64,000 nucleotides of DNA, taken from NCBI RefSeq assembly GCF_015277855.1, contig NZ_CP063812.1, forward strand, positions 1,798,001 through 1,862,000. The letters are read 5' to 3'. How positions within the stretch are numbered: position 1 is the stretch's first letter; every line of letters begins with the position of its first letter. The translations under genes and the position numbers were made by a program. Below the pieces are notes generated by a model. That model was not told the origin of the DNA and searched no databases. It was given only the letters and a program-made list of their open reading frames with translations. Below, in pieces: positions 1 to 10,190 of the stretch. The stretch is from Microbacterium cremeum (GTDB lineage: Bacteria > Actinomycetota > Actinomycetes > Actinomycetales > Microbacteriaceae).

Positions 1-1565
1 ACGTGGCACGCAGCCAGGACGCCTCGCTGATCGGCAACGTGTACCTGGGGCGCGTGCAGAACGTGCTCCCGAGCATGGAGGCGGCGTTCGTCGACATCGG
101 CCGGGGCCGCAATGCGGTGCTGTACTCCGGCGAGGTCGACTGGGATGCGGTCGAGACCGGCAACCAGCCGCGGCGCATCGAGCTCGCCCTCAAGAGCGGC
201 GATCGCGTGCTCGTTCAGGTCACGAAGGACCCCGTCGGACACAAGGGCGCCCGCCTCACGAGCCAGATCTCGCTGCCGGGCCGCTACCTCGTGTACGTGC
301 CGGGCGGCGCCATGAACGGCATCTCGCGCAAGCTGCCCGACACCGAGCGGGCGCGTCTGAAGAAGATCCTCAAGGAGGTGCTCCCGGAGTCGTCGGGCGT
401 CATCGTGCGCACCGCCGCCGAGGGCGCGACCGAGGATCAGCTGACGCGCGACGTGCAGCGCCTCACGAACCAGTGGGAGCACATCAGCAAGCAGATCGAG
501 TCGATCCAGGCGCCGGCGCTGCTCCACTCCGAGCCCGACCTCCTGGTCAAGATCGTGCGCGACGTCTTCAACGAGGACTTCTCGAAGATGCTCATCCAGG
601 GCGACGACGCGCACCACACGATCACCAAGTACCTCGAGTCCGTCGCACCCGACCTGCTGGAGCGCGTCGAGCGCTTCGAGGGCGAGCACGATCCGTTCGA
701 CGAGTTCCGGGTGACCGAGCAGATCGAGAAGGCGCTCGACCGCAAGGTGTGGCTGCCCTCCGGCGGCTCGCTCGTGATCGACCGCACCGAGGCGATGACT
801 GTCGTCGACGTCAACACCGGCAAGTTCGTCGGCTCGGGCGGCAACCTCGAAGAGACCGTGACGAAGAACAACCTCGAGGCCGCCGAGGAGATCGTCCGCC
901 AGCTGAGGCTGCGCGACATCGGCGGCATCATCGTGGTCGACTTCATCGACATGGTGCTCGAGTCCAACCGCGACCTCGTCCTCCGACGTCTCGTGGAGTG
1001 CCTCAGCCGGGACCGGACCAAGCACCAGGTGGCCGAGGTCACCTCTCTCGGACTCGTGCAGATGACGCGCAAGAAGCTCGGCCTCGGCCTGCTCGAGACG
1101 TTCAGCGAGCCGTGCGAGGTCTGCGCAGGGCGCGGGCTCATCGTGCATCACGACCCCGTCGTCAAGCACCGCTCAGCGGCGCCCGCGCCGTCGTCCGGTC
1201 GTCGCTCTCGCGGCGGCGCCTCGCAGGCGCCGAGCGGCTCGAACGGCACGCACGTCATCACCGAAGGCGTGAAGTCGGCGCTCGCTCAGATCGCGGCCTC
1301 CACGATCCACCACGGCGAAGAGGCGCCCGCGCCCGCAGCGGCTGTCGTCGCGGTGGAGGAGGCCCCGGCCGCGGAGCGTCCGAAGAAGCAGCGCAAGAAG
1401 CGCCAGGACTCCAAGCCGCCCAAGACCGAGAAGGACATGCTCCTCGACTCGGTGCTCCAGGCGCTTCCCGAGCCGAAGGCGCCCGGCCAGGGCCGTTCCC
1501 GGCGCCGGGTGACGACGGCGGCGCTCACCGGCACGCCGGTGCCGCACACTCCGACAGAGGACTGA
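1..1565 (+). CDS. rne: Ribonuclease E/G, 3' part (5' end outside the window)
   Basis: Endoribonuclease of the RNase E/G family, which processes rRNA and tRNA and starts mRNA decay. The 520 visible residues begin at the S1 RNA-binding domain (SLIGN.YLGRV, GMEAAFVDIG type). They continue through the DNase I-like catalytic domain, with likely metal-binding aspartates at visible residues 269 (VVDVNTGKF) and 313 (IVVDFIDM), and the zinc-link CEVCAGRG near residue 372. The end is an Ala/Pro-rich tail with a lysine/arginine patch (KKQRKKR), the usual place for RNA or protein contacts. Actinobacterial RNase E carries a long N-terminal extension before S1, so the true start lies upstream. The downstream rplU-rpmA order is typical of actinobacteria. 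Confidence 0.95.
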   Translation, partial: VARSQDASLIGNVYLGRVQNVLPSMEAAFVDIGRGRNAVLYSGEVDWDAVETGNQPRRIELALKSGDRVLVQVTKDPVGHKGARLTSQISLPGRYLVYVPGGAMNGISRKLPDTERARLKKILKEVLPESSGVIVRTAAEGATEDQLTRDVQRLTNQWEHISKQIESIQAPALLHSEPDLLVKIVRDVFNEDFSKMLIQGDDAHHTITKYLESVAPDLLERVERFEGEHDPFDEFRVTEQIEKALDRKVWLPSGGSLVIDRTEAMTVVDVNTGKFVGSGGNLEETVTKNNLEAAEEIVRQLRLRDIGGIIVVDFIDMVLESNRDLVLRRLVECLSRDRTKHQVAEVTSLGLVQMTRKKLGLGLLETFSEPCEVCAGRGLIVHHDPVVKHRSAAPAPSSGRRSRGGASQAPSGSNGTHVITEGVKSALAQIAASTIHHGEEAPAPAAAVVAVEEAPAAERPKKQRKKRQDSKPPKTEKDMLLDSVLQALPEPKAPGQGRSRRRVTTAALTGTPVPHTPTED

Positions 1566-1571
1566 TGCGAC

Positions 1572-1604
1572 GAGCGTCGCGGGTGCTCAGCGCCCGCGAC
1601 GCTC
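1572..1604. terminator. 12-bp hairpin, convergent terminator
   Basis: GAGCGTCGCGGG at 1572-1583 pairs perfectly with CCCGCGACGCTC at 1593-1604 around a 9-nt loop. It lies between rne and the convergent DUF4031 gene and covers the last codons of the latter. There is no strong U-tract, as is usual in high-GC actinobacteria. It probably ends transcription from both sides. Confidence 0.7.
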
Positions 1605-1859
1605 TCGTGCGGTCACGCGAAGGCCGGACGCGATGAGCCGGCGCACCAGTTCATGACCGCTCACGTGCCGTGCGCCCGCGGCGACCAGACGCCCGTGCGC
1701 GTCGTCGGGGACGTCATAGTGGTCCAGGTCGAAACCGCGGCGGGGGATGCCGTTGGCCGCGGCGAACGCGTGGAGCTCGTCGAGGTCGGAATCGCTCACC
1801 AGGTGCGCCCACAGGCGGCCGTGGGCGGGCCACAGCGGGTCGTCGATGAGGATCGCCAC
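1587..1859 (-). CDS. DUF4031 family protein
   Basis: Small conserved actinobacterial protein of unknown function (90 residues). The N-terminal signature AILIDDPLWPAHGRLWAHLVSD is the hallmark of DUF4031, followed by GFDLDHYDVP and a basic tail. An in-frame GTG at 1877 would add six residues. I prefer the GTG at 1859 because the protein then starts directly at the conserved block and a TAGTAT -10 box ends seven bases upstream, as expected for a leaderless message. No function is inferred. It converges on rne, and its C-terminal codons lie in the shared hairpin. Confidence 0.8.
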   Translation of the reverse strand: MAILIDDPLWPAHGRLWAHLVSDSDLDELHAFAAANGIPRRGFDLDHYDVPDDAHGRLVAAGARHVSGHELVRRLIASGLRVTARERRGR

Positions 1860-1866
1860 GCGCCCG

Positions 1867-1872
1867 ATACTA
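1867..1872 (-). promoter_or_regulatory. Leaderless-type -10 box of the DUF4031 gene
   Basis: On the minus strand TAGTAT is followed by 7 nt and then the GTG start at 1859. Confidence 0.55.
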
Positions 1873-1926
1873 CGCACCCTGCGTGCGCCGCGCCCGTCGC
1901 GCCGGACCGGCCGGAACCCGCAGCTT

Positions 1927-1955
1927 TTGCGGTGGTCTCCCGCATCCGGTAAAGT
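1927..1955 (+). promoter_or_regulatory. rplU-rpmA promoter
   Basis: TTGCGG at 1927-1932, a 17-bp spacer and TAAAGT at 1950-1955 form a good SigA-type promoter. Transcription should start near 1962, leaving a leader of about 77 nt before rplU. Confidence 0.7.
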
Positions 1956-1962
1956 AGCTCTT

Positions 1963-1986
1963 TGGTGCGTCGAGAAATCCGCACCA
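1963..1986 (+). promoter_or_regulatory. Hairpin at the 5' end of the rplU leader RNA
   Basis: TGGTGCG (1963-1969) pairs with CGCACCA (1980-1986) around a 10-nt loop, right at the expected 5' end of the transcript. L21 operons of other bacteria have structured autoregulatory leaders. Whether this short stem does the same is not known. Confidence 0.4.
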
Positions 1987-2038
1987 CGTCTTTCGTGACA
2001 TCCCGAGCGCGTGCGCTCCCAGAAGAAACAGGTGTGAA

Positions 2039-2347
2039 GTGGTTTACGCAGTTGTGCGCGCCGGCGGCCGGCAGGAGAAGGTCGAGGTCGGCACGATCGT
2101 CGTCCTCGATCGTCAGGCGGCGAAGATCGGTGACAAGATCGAGCTCCCCGCGGTGCTCTACGTGGACGGCGACACCGTCACCACCGACGCCGACAAGCTC
2201 TCGAAGGTCACCGTGACCGCCGAGGTCCTCGGCGAGGAGCGCGGCCCGAAGATCGTGATCCAGAAGTTCAAGAACAAGACCGGCTACAAGAAGCGCCAGG
2301 GGCACCGTCAGGACCTCACGCGCGTCAAGGTCACCGGCATCAAGTAA
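2039..2347 (+). CDS. rplU: 50S ribosomal protein L21
   Basis: L21 of the large ribosomal subunit (102 residues, normal length). The N-terminus [18 protein letters not shown] and the C-terminal [17 protein letters not shown] block, which contacts 23S rRNA, identify the family. The start is a GTG at 2039. It is followed 33 bp later by rpmA on the same transcript. Confidence 0.98.
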   Translation: MVYAVVRAGGRQEKVEVGTIVVLDRQAAKIGDKIELPAVLYVDGDTVTTDADKLSKVTVTAEVLGEERGPKIVIQKFKNKTGYKKRQGHRQDLTRVKVTGIK

Positions 2348-2380
2348 GTCCGCCCGAGCAGGCAGAGAAGAGACGCAGAG

Positions 2381-2638
2381 ATGGCACACAAGAAGGGCGC
2401 AAGCTCCACCCGCAACGGTCGTGACTCCAACGCGCAGCGCCTCGGCGTGAAGCGCTTCGGCGGTCAGGCCGTCAACGCCGGCGAGATCCTCGTCCGTCAG
2501 CGCGGCACCCACTTCCACCCCGGCGCCAACGTCGGCCGCGGCGGCGACGACACGCTGTTCGCCCTGGCCGCCGGTGCTGTCGAGTTCGGCCAGAAGGGCG
2601 GCCGCAAGGTCGTCAACATCGTGGCGGCCTCGGAGTAA
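2381..2638 (+). CDS. rpmA: 50S ribosomal protein L27
   Basis: L27 of the large subunit, whose N-terminal tail reaches into the peptidyl-transferase centre. The 85 residues begin [29 protein letters not shown], the canonical form without the cleavable leader seen in some Firmicutes. It is cotranscribed with rplU, and a terminator hairpin follows within 30 bp of its stop. Confidence 0.98.
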   Translation: MAHKKGASSTRNGRDSNAQRLGVKRFGGQAVNAGEILVRQRGTHFHPGANVGRGGDDTLFALAAGAVEFGQKGGRKVVNIVAASE

Positions 2639-2666
2639 TCCACGCAGGACGCAGACTTCCAGGAGG

Positions 2667-2689
2667 GGGCGGGCTTCGGCTCGCCCTTT
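2667..2689 (+). terminator. Terminator after rpmA
   Basis: GGGCGGGC (2667-2674), a TTCG tetraloop and GCTCGCCC (2679-2686) form a stem with one G-U pair, followed by a T-rich run (TTTCCCTTTAT). It separates the ribosomal protein genes from obgE. Confidence 0.8.
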
Positions 2690-2731
2690 CCCTTTATCCC
2701 TTCCCGACACCGGGAAGAACACCACACCTGA

Positions 2732-5081
<2,350 letters not shown>

Positions 5082-5082
<1 letters not shown>

Positions 5083-6341
5083 TGACGATCACCGCCACGA
5101 CGGCACGGGAACGGATGCTGCTCGCCAAGGAAGCGGCACGCACGGTCGGCCTCCTCGGCGACGAGGCCAAGCGCGACGCGCTGCTGGCCATCGCCGACGC
5201 GATCGAAGCCGCTGCGCCGGAGGTCGTCGCGGCGAATGCCGAGGATCTGCGCCGCGGCCGCGATACCGGGCTCTCGGAGGCATTACAGGATCGGCTCCGC
5301 CTGGACGAGCCGCGCGTCGCGGCACTGGCCGCCGCAGTGCGCGAGATCGCCGCGCTGCCCGATCCGGTGGGCCGCGTCCTGGACGAGCGCACGCTGGCCA
5401 ACGGCGTGTCGCTGACCAAGGTCGCGGTGCCGTTCGGTGTCGTCGGCTCGATCTATGAGGCGCGGCCGAATGTGACGGTCGACATCGCCGCGCTCGCGCT
5501 GCGGTCCGGCAACGCGGTGGTGCTGCGCGGTGGGACCGCCGCCGAGCACACCAACGCCGCACTGGTGCGCGCGATGCGCGAGGCGCTGGCAGCGCGCGGA
5601 GTCGACCCTGAGGCCATCCAGACGGTCGACGAATTCGGCCGCGAAGGCGCACGGGAGCTGATGCAGGCGCGCGGGATCGTGGACGTGCTGGTGCCGCGGG
5701 GCAGCGCCCAGCTCATCGAGACGGTCGTGACCGAGTCGTCGGTGCCCGTCATCGAGACCGGCGCGGGCGTCGTCCACATCGTGCTCGACGAGACGGCGCC
5801 GCTCGAGTGGGCGCGTGACATCGTCGTGAACGCCAAGGTGCAGCGGCCGAGCGTGTGCAACGCCGTCGAGACCGTCCTCGTCCACCGCGGCGCCGCGCAG
5901 CGACTCGTCGGACCTGTGGTGGCCGCACTCCAGGAGCAGGGCGTCACCGTCCACGGCGACGCCGCCGTGCAGGACCTCGCCTCGGGCGTGGCGGCGGCGA
6001 CCGACGAGGACTGGGCCGCGGAGTACCTGAGCCTGGACGTGGCGATGCGCGTGGTCGACGACCTCGACGACGCGCTCGCGCACATCCGCCGATATTCGAC
6101 GCACCACACCGAGTCGATCGTGACCCAGGATGCCGCGAGCGAGGAGCGATTCCTCGCCGAGGTGGACTCGGCCGTGGTGATGGCCAACGCGTCGACGCGC
6201 TTCACCGACGGTGGCGAGTTCGGCTTCGGCGCCGAGGTCGGCATCTCGACGCAGAAGCTCCACGCACGCGGCCCGATGGGGCTGGCCGAGCTCACCAGCT
6301 CCAAGTGGCTCGCGCGCGGTGCCGGACAAGTCCGCGCGTGA
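5082..6341 (+). CDS. proA: Glutamate-5-semialdehyde dehydrogenase
   Basis: NADPH-dependent reduction of glutamyl-5-phosphate to glutamate-5-semialdehyde, the second step of proline synthesis. The 419 residues match the usual length. The aldehyde-dehydrogenase fold is seen in PFGVVGSIYEARPNVTVDIAALALRSGNAVVLRGG, and the catalytic cysteine lies in KVQRPSVCNAVETVLVH (about residue 264). GGEFGFGAEVGISTQKLHARGPMGL is near the end. It shares one base of its ATG with the proB stop. Confidence 0.97.
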
Positions 6342-6345
6342 GGCA

Positions 6346-6351
6346 TAAACT
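6346..6351 (+). promoter_or_regulatory. Putative -10 box before the 74-residue membrane protein
   Basis: TAAACT lies just after the proA stop and 44 bp before the next start. It would give a leader of about 38 nt for the small membrane protein-nadD group. No clear -35 box is seen. Confidence 0.4.
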
Positions 6352-6395
6352 GGACCAGTCCTGCGCCCCTTGAGGCGAACCCGAACGGAGCCCGA

Positions 6396-6620
6396 ATGAC
6401 ACTCGCCACGATCATCGCCCTCGCCGCCGAAGAGACGGAGTCCCACGGCAACGTCGCGCTCGAGACCGTCGGCTACGGCATCGTGGCACTGGTGGTCTTC
6501 GCCGGACTGGCGCTCGTGACGGTGTCGTACCGCAACGTGGCCAACCGGCACTCGCGCAAGGCCGATGCCTACGCGAGGGCCCACGCGAACGACGTCCAGC
6601 GAGCGGGGCACGGCCACTAG
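6396..6620 (+). CDS. Small single-span membrane protein of unknown function
   Basis: 74 residues: a short acidic N-terminal part, one hydrophobic segment at about residues 24-46 (VGYGIVALVVFAGLALVTVSY), then a basic and histidine-containing cytoplasmic-type tail ending HGH. It sits 9 bp before nadD and is probably cotranscribed with it. Similar short proteins occur at this position in related genomes as far as I know, but no function is established. Confidence 0.75.
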   Translation: MTLATIIALAAEETESHGNVALETVGYGIVALVVFAGLALVTVSYRNVANRHSRKADAYARAHANDVQRAGHGH

Positions 6621-6629
6621 GCCGACTGC

Positions 6630-7226
6630 ATGTCGGTGACGGGTGCCCCGAGGATCGGGGTCATGGGTGGGACGTTCGATCCCATCCATCACGGTCACCT
6701 GGTCGCCGCCAGCGAGGTGGCGCAGTGGTTCGACCTCGACGAGGTCGTGTTCGTCCCCACCGGACGACCATGGCAGAAGGAGGAGGTCTCGCCGAGCGAG
6801 CACCGGTACCTGATGACGGTCATCGCCACGGCATCCAACCCCCGTTTCACGGTGAGCCGCGTCGACATCGACCGCTCCGGACCGACGTACACCATCGACA
6901 CGCTCCGCGATCTGAAGGCTCTGCGCCCGGATGCCGAGCTGTTCTTCATCACGGGCGCCGACGCCATAGCGCAAATTCTCAGTTGGAGAGACCATGATGA
7001 GTTATGGGACCTCGCCCATTTCGTCGCGGTGTCACGTCCGGGGCACGTCCTGAACACCGATGGACTGCCCAGCGACGACGTCAGCCAGCTCGAGATCCCC
7101 GCCCTCGCCATCTCGTCGACGGACTGCCGTGACCGGGTGACGCGAGGACACCCGGTGTGGTACCTCGTGCCCGACGGGGTCGTCCAATACATTGCGAAGC
7201 ATCATCTCTACCGGAGCAAGGAATGA
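6630..7226 (+). CDS. nadD: Nicotinate-nucleotide adenylyltransferase
   Basis: Adenylates nicotinate mononucleotide to deamido-NAD in NAD synthesis. It is a 198-residue nucleotidyltransferase with the (H/T)xGH site [14 protein letters not shown] near the N-terminus, [10 protein letters not shown], and the C-terminal [28 protein letters not shown] block that carries the ISSTxIR-like motif. It is placed directly before rsfS-type genes, as in most actinobacteria. Its stop overlaps the next ATG. Confidence 0.96.
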   Translation: MSVTGAPRIGVMGGTFDPIHHGHLVAASEVAQWFDLDEVVFVPTGRPWQKEEVSPSEHRYLMTVIATASNPRFTVSRVDIDRSGPTYTIDTLRDLKALRPDAELFFITGADAIAQILSWRDHDELWDLAHFVAVSRPGHVLNTDGLPSDDVSQLEIPALAISSTDCRDRVTRGHPVWYLVPDGVVQYIAKHHLYRSKE

Positions 7227-8443
7227 GTACACCCGAGCAGCCGGCAACGCCACCCCTGACGCGCAAGCAGTTGCGCGAGATCCGCAACACCGGCTCCACG
7301 CCGGTGATCGCGACCGCGCCGCCTGCGGATGACGCGCCGACCCCCACTCCGCCTCCGACGCCGCAGCCGACTCCGTCGGTTCCGGTCAACGCGGCGCCTT
7401 TCCCGCGCCCAGCCGAACCGCCCGTGATCCCGCCACCGCCGGTGGCGGACTCGGCGGTCGACCTGGGCGTCTCGCCGCTCACCCGCCGCCAGGCGCGCCA
7501 GCAGGAGAAGATCCGCACCGCCTCTGTGCCGGTCATCACTCCGGAGGTCGTCGCCGCGCACGCCGCGGCCACGGGTTCGGCTCCGTCCTTCGCGCCGCCC
7601 GCCACTCCCGCGCCGGCTGCTCCTCAGCCGCAGCGTTCGCCGTTCTCCGCCCCGGAGGAGGCGAGCTCGCAGGTGAGCACCGAGAGCGGCATGCACGCAC
7701 TCTTCGGGCTGCCGCGCACGCAGAGCGAGCCTCGTGAGGAGGCCGACGCGTCGGTGTGGGCGCGGCCGGCCCCGCAGCCGACGCCTCAGCCCGAGACGCC
7801 CGTCGCCGAGGCACCCGTTGCCGAAGTGCGGCCGGTCGAGAGCGCCGCGGTGCTGGACGAGAGCGAGGAGGCCTCGATCCACGAGGTCCTCGGTGGCTCC
7901 GCGCGTGACGAAGACCAGCACGACGAGCCGAAGGCCGTCGTGAGCCCGATGCTCGGTGCGGAGCTGCTCAGCGGCGACCCGTCGGCTCCCGCGCCCGTCG
8001 CGGCGCCCGAGCTGCCGGCATCCTTCGACCAGCTGCTCTCGCGGTCGACCGGGGCGATCTCGGCGCCGAATGCGCTCATCGTCTCGCAGGCGCCGGAGGT
8101 GTCGCAGCTCGTCGGTCCCGTCACGGCGACCGGCGAGGTGCTGGTCACCGGCACGTTCAATCTCCCCGAGGGGCTGGGTTCGACCGGTCACGCGAAGGGG
8201 ACCGCCGACGGCAAGGAGATCGACGCGACACTGGTCGACGGCGAGCTGCCGTCGCACTCGTCGCCCACCCCGATCGCGGCGAGCGCCGCGGTGAGCACCG
8301 TCAAGATGCCCGGTGAGGTCATCAAACCCCCGACGCCCGAGAAGGGCAACCGACTCATGATGTCGCTTGCGATCACGGCGGGTGTCCTCGCGATCGCGCT
8401 CGTCGGCGTCTTGATCCTCGCGTTCGCGACAGGAGCCCTCTGA
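7223..8443 (+). CDS. Proline/alanine-rich protein with a C-terminal membrane anchor
   Basis: 406 residues, not assigned to a known family. It is a long, low-complexity, Pro/Ala/Glu-rich and probably disordered region ending in one hydrophobic segment (about residues 378-404, [20 protein letters not shown]). This predicts a tail-anchored protein with most of its mass in the cytoplasm. Two related basic segments, [19 protein letters not shown] (from residue 11) and [21 protein letters not shown] (from residue 85), form an imperfect repeat that may bind a partner. The ATG at 7223 overlaps the nadD stop, and the stop overlaps the rsfS start. In other actinobacteria a LytR-family gene often occupies this slot. 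An upstream in-frame ATG at 7157 lies inside nadD and is not favoured. Confidence 0.8.
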   Translation: MSTPEQPATPPLTRKQLREIRNTGSTPVIATAPPADDAPTPTPPPTPQPTPSVPVNAAPFPRPAEPPVIPPPPVADSAVDLGVSPLTRRQARQQEKIRTASVPVITPEVVAAHAAATGSAPSFAPPATPAPAAPQPQRSPFSAPEEASSQVSTESGMHALFGLPRTQSEPREEADASVWARPAPQPTPQPETPVAEAPVAEVRPVESAAVLDESEEASIHEVLGGSARDEDQHDEPKAVVSPMLGAELLSGDPSAPAPVAAPELPASFDQLLSRSTGAISAPNALIVSQAPEVSQLVGPVTATGEVLVTGTFNLPEGLGSTGHAKGTADGKEIDATLVDGELPSHSSPTPIAASAAVSTVKMPGEVIKPPTPEKGNRLMMSLAITAGVLAIALVGVLILAFATGAL

Positions 8444-8820
8444 TGACCGCGAGTGCGCAGTCCCACGACATGCTGCAGATCGCCGCAGCTGCGGCGGACG
8501 CGAAGGGCGGCGAGGACCTCGTCGCCCTCGACGTGTCGGGGCCGCTGCCGCTGGTCGACATCTTCCTGTTGGTCACCGGGCGCAACGAGCGCAATGTCGC
8601 CGCCATCGCGGACGAGATCGAAGACAAGCTGCTCGAGGCGGGCCACAAGCGGCTGCGACGCGAGGGGCGCCAGGAGTCCCGATGGGTGCTGATCGATTTC
8701 GGCGATCTCGTCGTCCACGTGTTCCACGAGCAGGAGCGCGTCTACTACGGTCTGGAGCGCCTCTGGAAGGACTGCCCCGTCGTGCCGGTGCACCTTCCCG
8801 CGCACGCCACGGAGGAGTGA
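8443..8820 (+). CDS. rsfS: Ribosome silencing factor RsfS
   Basis: Binds L14 on the large subunit and blocks subunit joining when nutrients are scarce. 125 residues with the family signatures A..A..AKGGEDLVALDVS, DIFLLVTGRNERNVAAIADEI, RWVLIDFGDLVVHVF and E.R.YYGLERLW. Its ATG overlaps the stop of the preceding membrane protein by one base, so it is translated in the nadD operon. Confidence 0.96.
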   Translation: MTASAQSHDMLQIAAAAADAKGGEDLVALDVSGPLPLVDIFLLVTGRNERNVAAIADEIEDKLLEAGHKRLRREGRQESRWVLIDFGDLVVHVFHEQERVYYGLERLWKDCPVVPVHLPAHATEE

Positions 8821-8850
8821 CCGTGGTTCGAAGCACCGCGCGGGATGTTG

Positions 8851-8856
8851 TAAGCT
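8851..8856 (+). promoter_or_regulatory. Putative -10 box of tRNA-Ala
   Basis: TAAGCT lies 36 bp before the mature 5' end of tRNA-Ala. The -35 region is weak (TTCGAA at 8827-8832). Confidence 0.4.
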
Positions 8857-8891
8857 AGACGAGTTGCCCCGCGCTCCGCGGGAAGACATCC

Positions 8892-8967
8892 GGGCCTGTG
8901 GCGCAGCTGGTAGCGCACCTGCATGGCATGCAGGGGGTCAGGGGTTCGAGTCCCCTCAGGTCCACCA
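8892..8967 (+). tRNA. tRNA-Ala (anticodon GGC), CCA encoded
   Basis: Full cloverleaf. Acceptor GGGCCTG pairs with CAGGTCC (one G-U), and the D arm is GCGC..GCGC. The anticodon stem CCTGC/GCAGG holds the loop ATGGCAT, giving anticodon GGC. The T arm is AGGGG-TTCGAGT-CCCCT. The discriminator A at 8964 is followed by a genomic CCA. Confidence 0.97.
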
Positions 8968-8973
8968 AAATTC

Positions 8974-9016
8974 TCGGTCAAGCACCGAATCTTCGCTCCC
9001 TGATCGGGGAGACCGA
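8974..9016. terminator. Possible terminator between tRNA-Ala and the regulator gene
   Basis: TCGGTC (8974-8979) can pair with GACCGA (9011-9016), and the enclosed CTCCC/GGGAG forms an inner stem. It lies between the tRNA and a convergent gene. The structure is bulged and has no U-tract. Confidence 0.35.
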
Positions 9017-9044
9017 ACCTCTGGTGATGACACGGTCCGCCCCG

Positions 9045-9971
9045 CTATCCGCCGGTCGATCCGAGCGGCTGCGGGACGCCGCCGCCTGCCGGTCGAAGTG
9101 TGCGGGCGTAGTCCTCCTTGAGGACCGCGAGGTGGAACCAGGCCTCGAGATGCGCGACGCCGGGGATCGCCCGGATCCGCTCCAGACTGGCGTAGAGCGC
9201 ACCGGCCGACGGCTCCACGAGGGTCGTGACCACATCGAAGCGTCCGAGCGTGCGCGCCGCGAAGTCGACGCCGCGCCACGTGCGCAGCGCCTCGGTCACG
9301 CGGTCGTCGGTGCCGGCGAGGTTGAGGCCGACTCCCATCGAGAGCTGGCGGTGCGCCAGTCCGCGTGCCTCGACGGCGCTGATCTTGATGACGCCGCCGT
9401 CGACGAGCCGCTGGACACGGGTGGTCACAGCGGAGGGGGAGAGGCGCACCGCCTCACCGAGCGCGCGGTAGCTCTTGCGGCCGTCGCGCTGCAGCTGCTC
9501 GATGAGGGCGGTGTCGATCGCATCGATCGTGACGTCGCCGCGGTATTCCGACACGAAGAAGCCTTTGACCACGTCGGTGTAGATGAGGGTGTTGATGTCG
9601 GCGACTCCCGGGAGCGCGCGCATCTCGGCGAGCAGGTCGTGCAGCGCCGGCATCGATCCGAGCCGCACCTCTGTGACCAGGTCGTGCGCTCCACCCACCG
9701 CCGAGACGAGCACGGTCTCGCTGAGGCCACGCAGGTGCTGCGCGACGGGCTCGACGCCGCCGCGCGTGCGGATCGACACGTGCGCCAGCACGTGCTGCCC
9801 GAGGAAGACCGGGTCGACGGCGGCGACCACGCGCACCGTGCCGTCGGTCAGCATTGCATTCAGCCGGGCGGAGACCGAGGCACGCGACTGCCCGAGCCGG
9901 CCGGCCAGCGTATGGATGCTGGCGCGACCGTCGATCTGCAGCTCGCGGATGAGTTCGGCGTCGAAATCCAT
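9045..9971 (-). CDS. Tandem Lrp/AsnC-family transcriptional regulator
   Basis: 308 residues made of two Lrp units in one chain. The first HTH is at about residues 3-50 (ELIRELQIDGRASIHTLAGRLGQSRASVSARL) with an effector-binding (RAM) domain at about 65-140. The second HTH is at about 145-195 (RKSYRALGEAVRLSPSAVTTRVQRL) with a second RAM to about 290. Such fused regulators sense amino acids or related metabolites. It stands divergent to the transporter operon at 10191, the usual arrangement for a local regulator. The ATG at 9971 has a GAGGA ribosome site just upstream. The longer reading frame to 11726 crosses the operon and is not real. Confidence 0.9.
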   Translation of the reverse strand: MDFDAELIRELQIDGRASIHTLAGRLGQSRASVSARLNAMLTDGTVRVVAAVDPVFLGQHVLAHVSIRTRGGVEPVAQHLRGLSETVLVSAVGGAHDLVTEVRLGSMPALHDLLAEMRALPGVADINTLIYTDVVKGFFVSEYRGDVTIDAIDTALIEQLQRDGRKSYRALGEAVRLSPSAVTTRVQRLVDGGVIKISAVEARGLAHRQLSMGVGLNLAGTDDRVTEALRTWRGVDFAARTLGRFDVVTTLVEPSAGALYASLERIRAIPGVAHLEAWFHLAVLKEDYARTLRPAGGGVPQPLGSTGG

Positions 9972-10081
9972 CGCGATCCTCGATTCGTCGAGATTCCCTA
10001 GATCGCACGTCCAGGTGCGCAGAATCCGAGTGTAGAGCCCCTTTCGTCGGACGTGATGCGATGATCTGAACGAAATGACGA

Positions 10082-10121
10082 GCAGAACACTAGTGGAGTG
10101 CGCTGGAGGCTGGAGTTCTGC
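10082..10121. promoter_or_regulatory. Inverted repeat, candidate operator of the catabolic operon
   Basis: GCAGAAC (10082-10088) and GTTCTGC (10115-10121) are perfect inverted copies 26 bp apart, ending just before the -35 box of the transporter promoter. Being in the regulator/transporter divergent gap, they are plausible Lrp-type binding sites. Confidence 0.4.
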
Positions 10122-10123
10122 CC

Positions 10124-10153
10124 TTGCCAGCGGCATCCGTTCGTCCCTAGCAT
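10124..10153 (+). promoter_or_regulatory. Promoter of the transporter operon
   Basis: TTGCCA (10124-10129), an 18-bp spacer and TAGCAT (10148-10153). The leader would be about 30 nt with a GGAG ribosome site before the ATG at 10191. Confidence 0.55.
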
Positions 10154-10190
10154 CCATCGCACCCCGACATTTCCCCGCAAAGGAGCGGTC

